A DNA stretch of 64,000 nt from Boswellia sacra (taxonomy: Eukaryota; Streptophyta; Magnoliopsida; Sapindales; Burseraceae): contig SNVD02014575.1 in NCBI GenBank assembly GCA_013180625.2, forward strand, positions 1 to 64,000, written 5' to 3'. Below the pieces are notes generated by a model that was not told the origin of the DNA, searched no databases, and saw only the letters and a list, made by a program, of their open reading frames with translations. The position numbers and the translations under genes were made by a program. Positions 12,041 to 24,900 of the stretch are shown piece by piece (position 1 is the first letter of the stretch; each line of letters starts with the position of its first letter).

Positions 12041-12329
12041 ACTCCTCCGACGACTTAACAATCTCACTCTTATGCAACAGAGTGTCATGAGATACAACCT
12101 ATTGCACGTGGATGCCACGTCGTATCCTAATGACCTTTGAAAGCCTCCTGTACCAATCCATGGCACTCTCTGCCTCAATCAGCCCCAAAATGATAGAAGG
12201 CCGAGCCTACAAAACGAAAATGATACTTCACCTTAAATACCGTACAAAACATAACATGTACATATGTGAAATCGAAACAAATGAAATGGAATATGAATAA
12301 ACTAATCCTCCTCCTCATGTTAATCACGT

Positions 12330-13410
12330 CTTGTGGGATCATCTCCTTGGACGTTATCATTGTCTCCCACTTCAACAATCGTGGAATCTTATGCACGAAC
12401 TCACCCCCAGTATGGCCGTATGTATCATCAATATAAAGCATGGCCTCGTACAACCATATTTGTACAAAAAATAACTACGATTTATAAACCCATTCATTTT
12501 TATATCTAAATGTATACAACTCACGTCAATGCAAATTCTTTAACTACATGTATAGCATATGGGCACCCCTGTAAGTTGTACCTCTCAATTTGTTCTCCCT
12601 GACCTTTCTTTATTCCCTTTCGTTTCTTGTATTTTTGTAATCGCCTGTGCAATGCTTTCTTCATTCCTTTAATTGTCCAGTCGTGAGCCACTGAACCCCA
12701 TGGATGGTCATTAAACATATCCAACGTATTTACAAAATTCAGCAATTGACATGAAATGTAACAACGTCGATCCTAGCCCATGAAAAGTCACTCCAACACA
12801 TAGTACACCGCCGGCTTCACGACATCCTCATCCGGAGTAACATGTCCATCTATTTTCGAAGCAATGGATAGAATTCCCTGAACTCCATGTCTTGACCCCC
12901 AAAGTATGTATCTAATAATGGGCACGAATTTTGGACATTGGGAATTTCTAGCAATTTAGCATGAACTTCAAACCAGTTACGAGTTCAAACCATGTGCAGG
13001 AAACTAATAAGTCACCTTGGAAAGAAAATTACTGAATGTTATAATGTACAAACAACAGAAGTATCATGAAAGTAATAAAAAATTTGCATATTGTTACCGA
13101 ATGATATATACCACACCTTGAATGAGGAACCACATCTCGTTATCATAGTCGATTGTCTCTACCTCCCGTAGCAAAATGTTATGAACTAGCTGTGACAGAA
13201 ATTTCAGCTCCTGAATCTCTAAGTACTGGCCAAAACAGGTATTCCCAAACATTTCTTGTTGCCGCTCGGTCAAAGTGAAACGAATCCACTGAATATAGTC
13301 CCAACTCGCCAAATTCGTGATCACACTGTGGTAATGCTCGCCTGTCTTCAAGTTAAATGTAAGCCCGTGCCCGTTTACCATGTCCAAGTCTCTATATAAC
13401 AACATAAAAA
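12330..13410 (-). pseudogene. DUF1985-type, Ulp1-associated transposon gene, fragmented
   Basis: Three minus-strand blocks resemble the DUF1985 region of plant transposon-borne Ulp1-like genes. 13405-13094 contains LTERQQEMFGNTCFGQYLEI and SQLVHNILLREV ... NEMWFLIQG. 12745-12521 contains the FNDHPWGSVAHDWTIKGMKK block and a KYKKRKGIKKGQG basic stretch. 12460-12330 contains IWLYEAMLYIDDTYG ... KIPRLLKWE, matching the usual VWAYEAIP and PRLLNW positions. The blocks are in different frames and separated by stops or possible introns. No Ulp1 protease catalytic triad was found downstream. These genes are normally carried by Mutator-like or CACTA elements. I treat this one as a non-functional remnant. 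Confidence 0.65.
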
Positions 13411-13459
13411 ATATTTACATTAAGAAAAACTCTTTAAAACATGGAAAAAAATGCAAACC

Positions 13460-13960
13460 TGCAAAAACGCTCAACAGAACTCGACAGAACTCGACACACG
13501 ACATTTGTAACATCTAAAACTCGATGTCAGTAAGTCGGCTATCGGTTTTCCTAAAAAATCAATATGCGATACATGCGTTCTACATAAACACTTGACAAAA
13601 CTCGACGCACGACATAATGAAATCTAACACACGATGCCAAGATGCTTGTTGTCAGTTTCTCCAAAAATCTGAAACGTGATATACGCATTCGACAAGCTAT
13701 GTGTCTGTCGGATTCACGGAACTCTGACAAGAAGCATTTTCGTGTGTTGAGTTTTTTGTGAAACTAACACACATCCCCTGTAGGACGTGTCTATCGTGTT
13801 TTGAATCTTTCTCAAAACTGATGCACGACAAAATGCCATCGTGTGTTGATTCCATCGGATTACGTATGTCGACTGTTGAACTACCTCTAACTGGCACTAG
13901 ATACAATCGACCCATTTGATGTCGTGTGTTGAGTGAAGGTCTAGAGGCCTAGTTCGACAC
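13460..13960. repeat. Degenerate repeats of an actcgacacacgacat motif
   Basis: The motif actcgac(a/g)cacgacat recurs in direct orientation at about 13480-13640 and as a weaker inverted form (gtcgtgtgttgagt) to about 13935. Probably subterminal sequence of the transposon carrying the DUF1985 gene. Confidence 0.45.
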
Positions 13961-14339
13961 TCGTCATCGTCTTCCTTCATCGTCGAACACACTGCTCACT
14001 ACCATTTTTGCACATCACAAGCTCTTAAAACAGATTTTTAACATTCAATCTACCTTCAATAACCATCCAACACACCCAAAACACTTGTATTCATAATGAA
14101 ACATCCAACAAAATCCCTAATTTCCTAAATTTCAAATTTTTCTACATTTCCTATCTTTTCCATCTTTTTCCTACACATAACATGATTTCCATGCATTATC
14201 ATCAGAACAAAACAACAAAATAGCAGCATAAACAACAGTAACTGGTTTGATTTTACTCTTGAAATCATCGGTCTTTGATTCCTTCTTCGTCGTTGCCTCC
14301 TTCGCTTCGCTGCCTTTTCACTGGAGCAAAATGTCAATG

Positions 14340-15060
14340 TTGGATTGTGTTTTGGATATGCAAGTGATTATGCAAGCGCTTCAAATTTGAAAGGCTAATG
14401 GAAGTAAACGCTGAGGGGTTCTGCATTCATTGATAAGGAGTTGGATGTCGGTTTCAGTTACGGATTGGAGGGCATGAAACATATAAACGTCATTTGAATT
14501 AATTAAATTGATATGGGTATTTAAGTAATTTCATAGTCAAAAGGGTCATTGCACGCAAATTTTTCAAGAGTGGGTCATATTTATAACATGGTCCTTAGGT
14601 CATTATTTGAATTTTTCCTTCTTTTTTGGACTTACATTCCTAAAAAAAATGAAAAACCTTAAAAGTTTTTGGCTATTTTAACTTATTTCTCTAATTTATG
14701 TAAAGAAGTTTGCAAATTCCAACTTTGCTTGATTATAATACTTCTTTTATAGACAAGAGAAACTTGGTGTCTATGCGATAGGCTCATCAATTCATTTTAT
14801 TGATCAATTCATTTTATTGATTTGGCGAGTCCATCCAATTACATCTTGGCATAATATTATAAGAGATCGAAAGAGTGAAACAAGTGGATTGAGAAGGAAA
14901 AAAAAAAACCAAAAAGAAACTATTCATTAAACATATGATATTATATAAATAGTTCGGCATATCCCGTTTATATAATAAAGTGGTATATCAGGTTGACCTA
15001 ATTATTTGCCAAGATTTTGCAAACACCAATTGTTGATATAGCAAGCTGCTTTTTTTTGGG
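14340..15060. other. Intergenic, possible Mutator-like terminal sequence
   Basis: AT-rich with no gene. The stretch at 14540-14610 (gggtcattgcacgcaaat, gggtcatatttataac) has the look of plant Mutator-like termini, but I could not match it to an inverted partner. Confidence 0.3.
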
Positions 15061-15156
15061 AGAAACATTTACCGAATTGCTAATCAATGGAACATATGTG
15101 TCTCTCCATAAAGACATAAACGAGCCAACAAGGTAATTAAAACAGGACCATCGAAA

Positions 15157-15187
<31 letters not shown>

Positions 15188-15268
15188 TCTGATGGTCATG
15201 TCTATTGACCACGTTTATATGTTTACAGACACATATTTCCGCTGGTTAGCGATTCTAAAAATGTTTCT
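15061..15268. repeat. Imperfect inverted repeat (foldback) downstream of the first TAR gene
   Basis: A left arm at 15061-15122 beginning agaaacattt and a right arm at about 15213-15268 ending atgtttct are complementary over some 55-60 bases with mismatches. They are separated by about 90 bases containing TA and GA microsatellites. It could be a small foldback transposon or an inverted duplication, and it would form a long stem if transcribed. Confidence 0.55.
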
Positions 15269-15454
15269 GCAGAAGCCAGTGGTGGTTGCTATATTGCAAA
15301 GTTGGAGGAGGAAAAGGAACATTTGAGACCCTCCCTCCTCTTGTTGAGCAAATATAATGCAAATGTAATCAAGCAACAATGGGAACTTGCGAATATATAT
15401 ATATATATATATCATTGTTGGAATTAAACTTGTCATTGATCAACTTGTAGTTGA

Positions 15455-18200
15455 TCACTTTCTACGGCGGATAGTGCTGGCACCAATATTAACCTCTTCA
15501 GAGACTAATTCACTCAGTCTCTGCAGCAACAAATCAAAATCATCTTGGCTTCTGATGAGGCTGAGACGGACAAAACGAGGGTCAGCACTAAACGCTTCAC
15601 CTTTACGCCCAATAATTTTAGCAGCTTTGAGCACTGCATAGCAATCTTTATCTTTTTCCCTCTCACATTTTAGCCATGCATAAGCTGTATGCAAATACAC
15701 AAAATTGTATTAATGGAACAAGTTCAATGTTACAAGTGTATGTTAATAATTAAGGGTATTAATAATTAATTAATTACCTGGTGAAGCTGCCCTAACTCTC
15801 TGGAAGAAGGTGCAGTAGTCAGGTGGGATTTCCTGGAGAGAAAATCGGTTTGATAGAGATATAATGTCGCTCAATTTTTCCCAACGCTTCTTCATATTCT
15901 TGTATCCGAACTCAAATATTTCCCTTCCTCTGCCATCGACCACTACTTTCAGAAGCTTCAGAGCTCTTAACTGAGTGTCTCGAGAAACTCCAATGGTATT
16001 CAAGGTCATATGGTTCGTCATTCTTTCATAAACACCTTCATCTTTTACTACTGCCCACCTGTATGTATAAGAGATCACATGGTCTTTATTATTATGTGAA
16101 GTCTATAGAAAGTGCCAAAAATTCGGAGGATGACTTCCCAATTGAGAAAGTGAATGGTTTGATAAGTACCCGAACCGAGAACCGGCATGACCAGTAAGCT
16201 TAGAGATAGTAAAAAGCATAAGATCTTCATCTGCAGGAGCTGGAATTGGAGCAAAATGAGGCCAATAATATGCACGATCATGGATAGCTTTGGCATATGG
16301 GCCATGAAGAACTGGCTTATTCATCTGCCCATCAGGATTGTTCGGTGCAGTTACAAACTCAACCGTGTTCATCCCAAAATCTGAGCTATTCCTCCACAAA
16401 GATGCATCTCCATAAAACTCATAATCCACTGATTGGTAATAGTCTGTTTGTTTTTCATAAAGCTGGAAGAGCACTGTTCATTTCAGAATAATGAAGCATA
16501 GCATCATAGTAAAATTAAAACAAAAATTAATGATGAGATGTAAATACATACAGGTTAATTATGGCTCTAATTAATTAATTAACCTGGTAATAAGGGATTG
16601 CAGCTACAACTCTTGCAGGTGAGGAAGAGTTGCGAGGGGAAAGGGCATGAACTGCAGCATTGAGGAGTTGGGTTGATCCAGCTCCAAAAATAATGAATCT
16701 TTTCTGTGTCACTGCATTTCCAACAAGGGCATGGAGTTTTCGGATAAGCCCGTCAAGTCGTTCAGAAATGTAAGAGCGATCAGAGTATGCATAGCCCATT
16801 CTATGCCACCCTGCTACCACAATTGCACTACTGGCTGCATGTTGCATCCAAAAGGGCTCCAAGAACAATGGATCACCCCTGCAAATTAATAAAATTACAA
16901 CAAGATGTTAATTGGTAAACAAAATTGCAGAAGGAAGAATAACACGTACTGGTATTAGAACTTACCATTTTGCACCATCAACATGATCATGTTAATTTCG
17001 ATTATCACATTTCGGTCATGCTAATTTACATGTTTTCCCATTGACAAATGCTAATCCACTGGTAATCGATGAATAGCTAATTATGTATATTATCAACTCA
17101 AGGATATAGCATTTCTATGATAAAATATCTATAAAAAAAAATAGCTAATTATTATTTATTATATATTTCTTTAATAATCTTAAAAACTAAGTTAAAATTA
17201 TTTAAAAACTAATGAAAAATCAAAGATGTACTTTGTAATTATGATTAATTTTACGAATCCTCAAAAAGCAAAAACACATTAAGTGAAGTTATCGGACGTA
17301 GCATCAAAAGTGACCCCTCTGTTGTGAATTGTACTTTTCTAGCACGGGATTGACAAATAATATGGAAAAAATGGAGTTGATGAATTGACCAAGTCAAATT
17401 AATTAATAGCCCTGAGGCCAATACCGCATGCAAAAGAAATACTTAGTTGAGCTGGGGGGAAGGATATATACTATGTTTTATTATTAATTATTGTAATATG
17501 TTTAATTATTCATACTTTATTATACATGTTACTTGATAGTTAAATTTTCTGTTTTTTATTACTATATTTTTGTTAATACTGATAGTTATCATGAATACTG
17601 TTAGATCTGAAAGTGTATGAATTGTAATACGGAATATAACATAATACAATAAAGTAAATTGATATAGGGACCTAGCACGTATATAGAAAAGTAAAACAAA
17701 TATATATACAAAAATCTATCACCTCTGTGACCGTTTCATAAGATCATATTTCATATAAAATATATATGTTGCATGCATGATATGATTAATTATAATTAAT
17801 ATAACCTTATCTGAGCTAGGCAGTCAGGCCTGTGCATGCTCATGGTCGGAGGATGCATAGTGAATGTGTGTGTGAGAATATGGGGAGAAAGAGAGAGGTA
17901 CCCATCAGCGTTGGCATCACAGTGAGGCAAAAACTGAGAGCAATCAGGGCCTGCATAGCAAGTATTACATTCACAAACTGGTTCTTTCCCATCATCAACA
18001 AAAATCCCATCCAAGTAAGCTCTTCCATGGCCTGAACATGAGATAGCTGCCACTGCCTCAGCCTCTCTTGCTGCTCTGCTGCTCCAACTCATCACACTCC
18101 ATTCACTACCCACATACAAATTTACCACCAACAACACATTAATAATCAGAGAACACACTAAACACAACATATGGCTGCAACTTAATTTGCTCTTAGCCAT
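15455..18200 (-). CDS. EGF-alliinase family aminotransferase, TAR3/TAR4-like (copy 1), five exons
   Basis: PLP-dependent enzyme of the alliinase/TAA group, predicted to act in the secretory system. TAA1 relatives convert tryptophan to indole-3-pyruvate for auxin synthesis; alliinases cleave cysteine sulfoxides; the EGF-containing TAR3/4 branch is not well defined. Exons on the minus strand: 18200-17902, 16878-16584, 16462-16170, 16058-15778, 15684-15455. All have GT-AG junctions, and the joined frame is 1398 bases (465 residues) without a stop. Residues 8-30 form a hydrophobic signal or anchor. Residues 53-95 are a Cys-rich EGF-alliinase domain (CSGHGRAYLDG ... CECNTCYAGPDCS). The aminotransferase fold follows, with NNPDG at 239-243 and SKLTGHAGSRFG, giving Lys286 as the expected PLP lysine. 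The length fits the family. ATG 18200 is the first Met and starts the hydrophobic segment. It looks functional. Confidence 0.93.
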
Positions 18201-20480
18201 GCTTTGCTCTCTTCATCAATTTCTTCCTAGCGTAGCTATAGCTGCTAGCAGCTGCCTCCCTTCCCTTGCTAGCTAGCAAATGGAAGAGCCACCGCCGCCC
18301 CGTTCTGTTCAAGAGAAATACAAAATAAATTGATGAGTAGAATTGGCGTTCAGAAATTGTGGACTTGTTACAACGAATATTTTAATATCCAAATGACTAG
18401 TAGGAGGACATCACATCATGATGTGAATATAATGTTGTCATGATAAAATTACTATTACTAAACTTTAAAAAAAATCCAAATCTATAAAATAATAAAAGTT
18501 AAATTAATTTCCAAGTCTAGGTAAACTTCAACATCAGCCTACATTTTCTGAATCTTCTCCTTCTTCACTTGGATTATCATTCATTCATGTGATTAAATTT
18601 GAAGATAAGCTACTAGACTTTTATACCTTTTTTGTCAATGAAGAAAAACAGAAGATAAATACTTTTCAAAGAAGAGGCTGGAAATTTAATTACTTTGCCT
18701 GTTGAAATTGAATGAAAGCTACTTAGACTTAGAGCTGGCTATCTCAATATTTTTTTTAGGTGAACTAATTTTAAAAAGCTTACTATAAAGTCATGGTGGT
18801 CCATTTTGTTGATAGAGAAAGCCATATAATTTAAAACCATTGGGCTTGATTTTTTTTTCAAAAAAAAAAATATCTATAAGCTCTTCTTGTTTATTATTAT
18901 TATTATTATTATTGTGGTTATCAATGTTTTGCCATAAGGATCAAAACACAAAAGTATTTCTTTGGAAGTAAATTTATATATATGGAAAATTAAACCTTTG
19001 ATGTGAGGTGTTTGCAAAGATATTCTCCCTCAAGAAGTTGTTTTGCTACAATATCCAAATGTATATAAAATTGAGAAAGAATATTCATATATCACTATCT
19101 TAAAAGTAATCATAATATCGATAAAAAAGAATCTTTATAATTTGTAATAGAAAAAATTGTCATACTATTAATATGGAGGGTAATCTAATTTACCATCCCT
19201 GCCTAAGGTTTGAAAGTATACCACTTACTTATATAAATCGTTTGTTTTTTTTAACCCTTAAAATTTGATAAATACAAATTTACAACTCCTTTTGATTCAA
19301 AAGTAATGAAAATATTTATCATTAAAATTAAAAATTAAAAAATTCTCATGATGATGCATGCCTATAATAGATTGGAGTTTCTATTTTTGATTAAACTGAA
19401 AAGTTGAAATTATTTTTAAATTTTTTATTTTATTATTGTGAAATGATTATTTATTTGGAAAGGTTATAATATTATATATTACATTTTTTATTGTAAAATT
19501 ATTTTTTAAACTTTTATTTAAATCAAAAAATCGTAACAACGACACTTAAGAGTTTTAATCTTTAACCTCTCTTAAGCATAAAATATTACTATAGTTTAAT
19601 TGTGTCTAAACATAGTAACATAGTAAACCGATATAATTATATTAATTAAAAACAATTTCATCACTATTGTCGCTATTGCGGACAACAACTAATCGTTCTC
19701 GTTTCTGCTTTTATGGCATGCAAATAAAACCGAAATGATCATTGTAAAAATGGTTATGATCATCTATATATCGAATTGTGCATGTTTAATTTCTCCATTA
19801 ATAAAAGATATATCATATGATTATAAGAGGCAAATAGATTTATGTAGTACTTACTATTATATACTAAGCCTAAAGACAACATTATTTGTGTCAAAATTCG
19901 CACAAATTTTTTTGACAATTCAAGTTAACTTTTTATAGGAAATAAATTAATTATATGAACAAGATTTAGGAGGTTTTTTTTTTTAATTGACAAAGTTACT
20001 AGAATTATTTAATTGATTTTATTGAAGTTCAACATAATCCGATAAAAATATATATATTTGCTTTGACACACAAAATTCTAGTAGTTTCAAGTATATTGTC
20101 GAGCAATATTTGAGTATTTTAATTGATAAACTCAAATAATGAAATTTTGCTAATAAAAAGCATCAAATATGTTCTTAATAATATATAACGATTGTTTATC
20201 AAGCTTATTATCGAATAATTCATGGAATATCTTCACTTATCAAACATTTCGTGAAACATATTCTTTTTTGTTCGACCATGTAGAACTTAATTAAATCAAA
20301 GGATTTTAAAGATTTCCTAATACTAACCTTAAAAACCCTTCCAAACTTTACCCATTTTGCTATATATATTACTTTAAGTCACATCACACTACTTTACAAC
20401 TCACATCTTATCACTAACATCATTACACTGGACACCTCACTATATGACTCACACATAAAGACAACATTACATACTTTGTT
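18201..20480. other. Upstream region of TAR copy 1, no gene
   Basis: AT-rich. The part at about 18460-19110 is alignable with 28720-29660 (upstream of TAR copy 2) and partly with 37770-38030. Shared words include taggtaaacttcaacatcag, agaagaggctggaaat, ccattttgttgatag and a tttgcaaagatattctccctc block, so this is duplicated promoter-distal sequence. A (TTA)n microsatellite lies at about 18890-18915. No ORF is credible. Confidence 0.5.
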
Positions 20481-20527
20481 TCTCTTCCTTACAAAGATAA
20501 TTGGGAGATGCCTCATCAAACAACTTC

Positions 20528-20847
20528 TCATCCAGGACTACCACATGATGAAGATCTTTGCAGAGAAGAAATCTCTGAGCTTCTCATCTTTTCGAAATAT
20601 GCTGGCCTTTCTTCCGGTTTTAGACCATCAATATTCCAAAAAGTTTTTATATTTGGAGCATTAGGCACCTGAATTTGAACATCGAGCTCTTCTTGATTTT
20701 CTTGATTTTGATTTTCACCAACATTTGCTGAAGAAGAAACTCCTGATGTTTCTCCTCTGCTGATATCTGGTTTGAACTGAGGAGTTCTTTGCCTGAATCT
20801 GCCAGTAGTATCAACATATGTCGGATTTGCAAGGATATGAGGATGCT

Positions 20848-20854
<7 letters not shown>
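20528..20854 (-). CDS. Small hypothetical ORF next to the CACTA end
   Basis: A minus-strand open frame of about 108 codons from an ATG near 20854. The product is hydrophilic and rich in Ser, Gln, Glu and Asn (NVGENQNQENQEELDVQ), with a possible KPEERPAYFEKMR block, and matches no family I recognise. It abuts an (AT)n tract and the CACTA-type terminus, so it may be captured host sequence inside a transposon or chance. Confidence 0.2.

Positions 20855-20878
<24 letters not shown>
20853..20878. repeat. (AT)n microsatellite
   Basis: About 13 perfect AT dinucleotides immediately left of the CACTA-type terminus. Confidence 0.9.
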
Positions 20879-20883
20879 TACTC

Positions 20884-21165
20884 CTACTACAAGAAAATAG
20901 ACCTTTTACGGCGGGCCAAAACTACGGTAAAAGGTCTTTTACGGCGGTCCAACGACAGTTTTAGCCCGCCGTAAAAAGCAGTTTGACTTTTTACCGCGGT
21001 TTTGGCCCGCAGTAAAAGGTCTTTAACCGCGGTCACAATGCCCGTCGTAAAAGGTTGTGGTGTGGTCTAACTTATTTACGACGGTTTATCAGCCCACCGT
21101 AAAAGTTTATTGTGGTGTGATCTAACTTATTTACGGCGGTTTGTCAGCCCGCCGTAAACTTATGC
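20884..21165. mobile_element. CACTA (En/Spm) terminal fragment with subterminal repeats
   Basis: Starts ctactacaagaaaat, very close to the plant CACTA terminus cactacaagaaaa. It continues with closely spaced direct and inverted copies of ttttacggcggg / cccgccgtaaaa and related tttaccgcgg words, the subterminal binding-site pattern of this superfamily. The last units (gtggtgtg(g/a)tctaacttatttacg) are duplicated. No opposite terminus or transposase was found, so it is a fragment or a small non-autonomous copy. Confidence 0.75.
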
Positions 21166-21409
21166 AAATTAGGATCCTAATCTAATCACATAGCAAATTC
21201 TTGACAATTGCCCATTTTTACTTGGTTTATATCATATCTATTGATCAACAAGTAAAAAGGGGTCTCAAAATGTTACTTTTCCTGCTACACCTTTGCAAAT
21301 ACGAGTGTATATATATAGCAATTAAGCAGCATTTGCTTATGCAGAAACAATTACATATATGAATTAAAATAATAATCAATGGAAATAAGTGTCATTTATT
21401 AACACATAA

Positions 21410-21910
21410 TTAAACCTGGTCAACCATCAAAGATCTATCTATATATAATTGCAAGCTTGTAATCAACTTGCATGGTTGACACTTCATTCTATACATCGTT
21501 TTGGATGATTACAGCATATTCTACAAACAATACTATACAGTATCGTTATTAAAAATAGTACTATACAATATGACACACAAGTCATATCATAATTGTCATC
21601 AATGTCATGTATTAACTCATAAACCAGGTCAATAGACATGACCGTCAAAGATCTATTTATATATAATTGCAAGCTTGTAATCAACAGGCATGGTTGATCA
21701 CTAGATTCTACGCATCAGTTTGGATGATTACACCATATTTATCTGCAAACAACATATACAACATCGTTATTAAAAATAGTACTATACAATGTGATGCACC
21801 AATCATATCATAATTGTCCTCTATTAACACATAAACCAGGTCAATAGGCATGACCATGAGAGATGTTTATACATAGCATTGTTGGAAGCTTGTAATCAAC
21901 TGGTAGTTGA
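21410..21910. repeat. Tandem repeats of the TAR copy 2 3' end, about 210-220 base period
   Basis: Two degenerate units precede the real end of TAR copy 2, with the third unit running into its last exon. Shared words are gcaagcttgtaatcaac, tggttga(t)cac, catc(g/a)(t)tttgg and cgttattaaaaatagtactatacaa. The anchor word catcgttttgg recurs at 21494, 21713 (variant) and 21923, giving periods of 219 and 210. The repeated segment includes the terminal codons and the 3'UTR. Confidence 0.75.
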
Positions 21911-24900
21911 TCACATTCTCTGCATCGTTTTGGCGCCTATAACTTCTTCGGAAGAGACTAATTCTTTCAGTCTCTGCAGCATCAAATCAAAATCATCTTG
22001 GCTTCTGATGAGGCTGAGACGAACAAAGCGAGGGTCAGCACTAAATGCTTCACCTTTACGCCCATTGATTTTAGCAGCTTTAAGCACTGCATAGCAATCT
22101 TTGTCTTCTTCCATCTCACATTTCAACCATGCATAAGCTGCCGTATATATGTAATTAATTCCACAGAAAATTGTTAAACTAATGGCAACAATATTGGCTT
22201 TGAAATCCTGGACTTGCAACAAGCTGTGTCAATGCTATACCAAGAAATAATATGTTCAATTAATTAAGAGAATCAATTAATTAAAGTTACCTGGTGAAGC
22301 TGTTCTGACTCTCTGGAAGAAGATGCAGTACTGAGATTGAATTTCCTGGAGAGAAAATCGGTTTGATAGTGAAATGACTTTGCTCAGTTTTTCCCAGCGG
22401 TTCTTCATATTTTGGTATCCGAATTCAAATATTTCCCTTCCCCTGTCATCTACCACTACTTTGAGAACCTTCAGAGCTCTTAACTGACTGTCCCGAGAAA
22501 CCCCCATGCTATTTACACTCATGTGATTCATCATTCTTTCATAAACAGCATTATCTTTGACCACTGCCCAACTGCATAAATTAATTCTCCTTTTTAAGGT
22601 TTACTTTAATTGGTGTTCATAAGTTTTTTTTTTTTTTTAATTTTTAGAAAAAAATTGATGGGGATTGATTGTTAATTACCCGAACCTAGAGCCGGCATGA
22701 CCAGTTAGCTTAGAGATTGTAAAAATCATGAGATCTTCATCTGCAGGAGCTGGGATTGGAGCAAAATGAGGCCAATAATATGCATGATCATGGATTGCTT
22801 TGGCATATGGGCCACGAAGAACTGCCCTATTCATCTGTCCATCAGGATTGTTTGGTGCAGTTACAAACTCAACCGTGTTCATCCCAAAATCCGAGCTATT
22901 CCTCCATAAAGATGTATCTCCATAAAACTCATAATCCGCTGATTGAAAGTAGTCTGTTTGTTTTTGATAAAGCTGGAACAGCATTCATTTCAGAATTATA
23001 GAATACAGAAACATTAATGAGGATTGGTAGCAGCAGCAGCTATTGTTTCCCACTATTTACAACACTTGTTATCTATTGCTTTCAGAATATGTTAACAAAG
23101 TATTTACCTAAACACTTGAGCTTGTACGTATGGGTTTAATTTTAAACCTATGATATACCCTCTCACATACAAGAGTTTCACATGAATAAAGGGGATTGAG
23201 TCTCATATGCTTTAACAGGTCTCACAAGTAAGTTAAACATAACCTTCAACTAATTAATTCAAGGAATTAAATTTATAACCGTTAGGTCAATACGACTTTA
23301 ATTAAGTTTTTCTAAAAATTTAAGTTTGTAGATGTGTGTGTAACTTAAAGGCTCTAACAAACAGGCTATAGTTCAAACCTGGTAATAAGGGATTGTAGCT
23401 ACAACTCTTGCAGGTGAGGAAGAGTTGTCAGGGGAAAGGGCATGAACTGCAGCATTGAGAAGTTGGGTTGATCCGGCACCAAAGATAATGAATCTTTTCT
23501 CTGTCACTGCATTTCCAACAATGGCATGGAGTTTCCGGAGTTGCTTGTCAAGTTCTTGAGAAATGAAAGAGCCATCTGGGTATGAATAGCCCATTCTATG
23601 CCACCCAGCTACTAGAATTGCACTGCTAGCTGCATGTTGCATCCAAAATGGCTCCAAGAACAATGGATCACCCCTGCAAATTCATAGACAACAAGATGTT
23701 AGTGACAAAATAGTAAAACCACGAATGAGATCAAAGTAGTTAAAAAGAAAAGATGATGTTAAAATGTTAATTTGTGAAACGAGAAAAAAATGTTAGACAA
23801 TGTAATATAATGGGTGCTAATGTTCTTTTATCGTTGTTTTCGAGAATGGATTCAAAATAAAAACAGAAAAATCAATTTTGTACTTCTAGGATTTAAGAAT
23901 ACGTTCAGTATTACTTTAACGCAAATATTTTAAGAAACTTAAAATGATAAATTTTACATTATTATTTAAAATAAATTATTTTTTTATCATTTACAACTTT
24001 TTAATATGTATCTTCAAGACATCCGTTAAAATTTGTCAGCATATAATTAAATTCTCTTAACGTAGACATAATCAAGGGCTGAGTTATACTAGTGTCTAAG
24101 AAGGCTCTCGTTTCCCCAAGCCCCAATTTTTTTTAATTACATATGAAATTTAAATTATTCGAGAAATAATCAAATCTTAAATTTTTTTAATACGTTACTA
24201 AGTACCAAACTATCGAGTCAAGGTACAACTATTTAGTTATATTTTTGGACACCTCGGCAAGGTAGGATCGTTATTTTTATTTTTCATCATTATCCTCCAA
24301 TTATTAAATCCTAGCTTTGCAGCCTGATCGCAGACCGTATTGGACCAATAACCTGACACCGCAAAGGCACTGTAGGGCAAGTCAACTCGAGGCTCGACAT
24401 GGAGGCACTTTGTGTGCCCACCAAAATTGAAAAGATAAAAAAAAAATTTAAATATTTATTTTTAGGTAAGTCAAATTTTTTGATGAAGTTTTGAGTTGTG
24501 AATTTTTTTTTAATGATATGAGTTTATGTTATCTAATTGAATAATATTATGTGCTAATTTTTAAAAATATTTAATTAAGTTATTGAATATATTGATTAAA
24601 ATATTATATATCTATTTAGCAAAATACCTTTAGCAATTTGAAATAATTTAACTAAACTTATACAGTGTAAAAGCAATTTTAAAATTTACTATAAAAGCTT
24701 TCAAAAATCAATAATGCTAGGTAAACAACGAAGTTGTACAACTTAACTCTTACAACCTGATATGATATCAATTAATTGGATATGTAGGTCCCATTTTATG
24801 TATTAAAAATTAGTTTTTTCATTTTTTATTTTTACTCATCTAATGAATTTGTGTCATATTAGGTTGTATGAGTTAGATTGTACAACTTGATTGTATACCT

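Noticed and set aside
11017..12178. Proline/arginine-rich and MPMP/HRHR ORFs
   Set aside because: Shadows of the GC-rich foldback (11131-11325) and of the CATCGG hexamer repeat.
14125..14337. Arg-rich minus-strand ORF (KRRRQRRRRNQR)
   Set aside because: Short, no start context or family; arises from a cgtcgttgcctcc-type low-complexity stretch.
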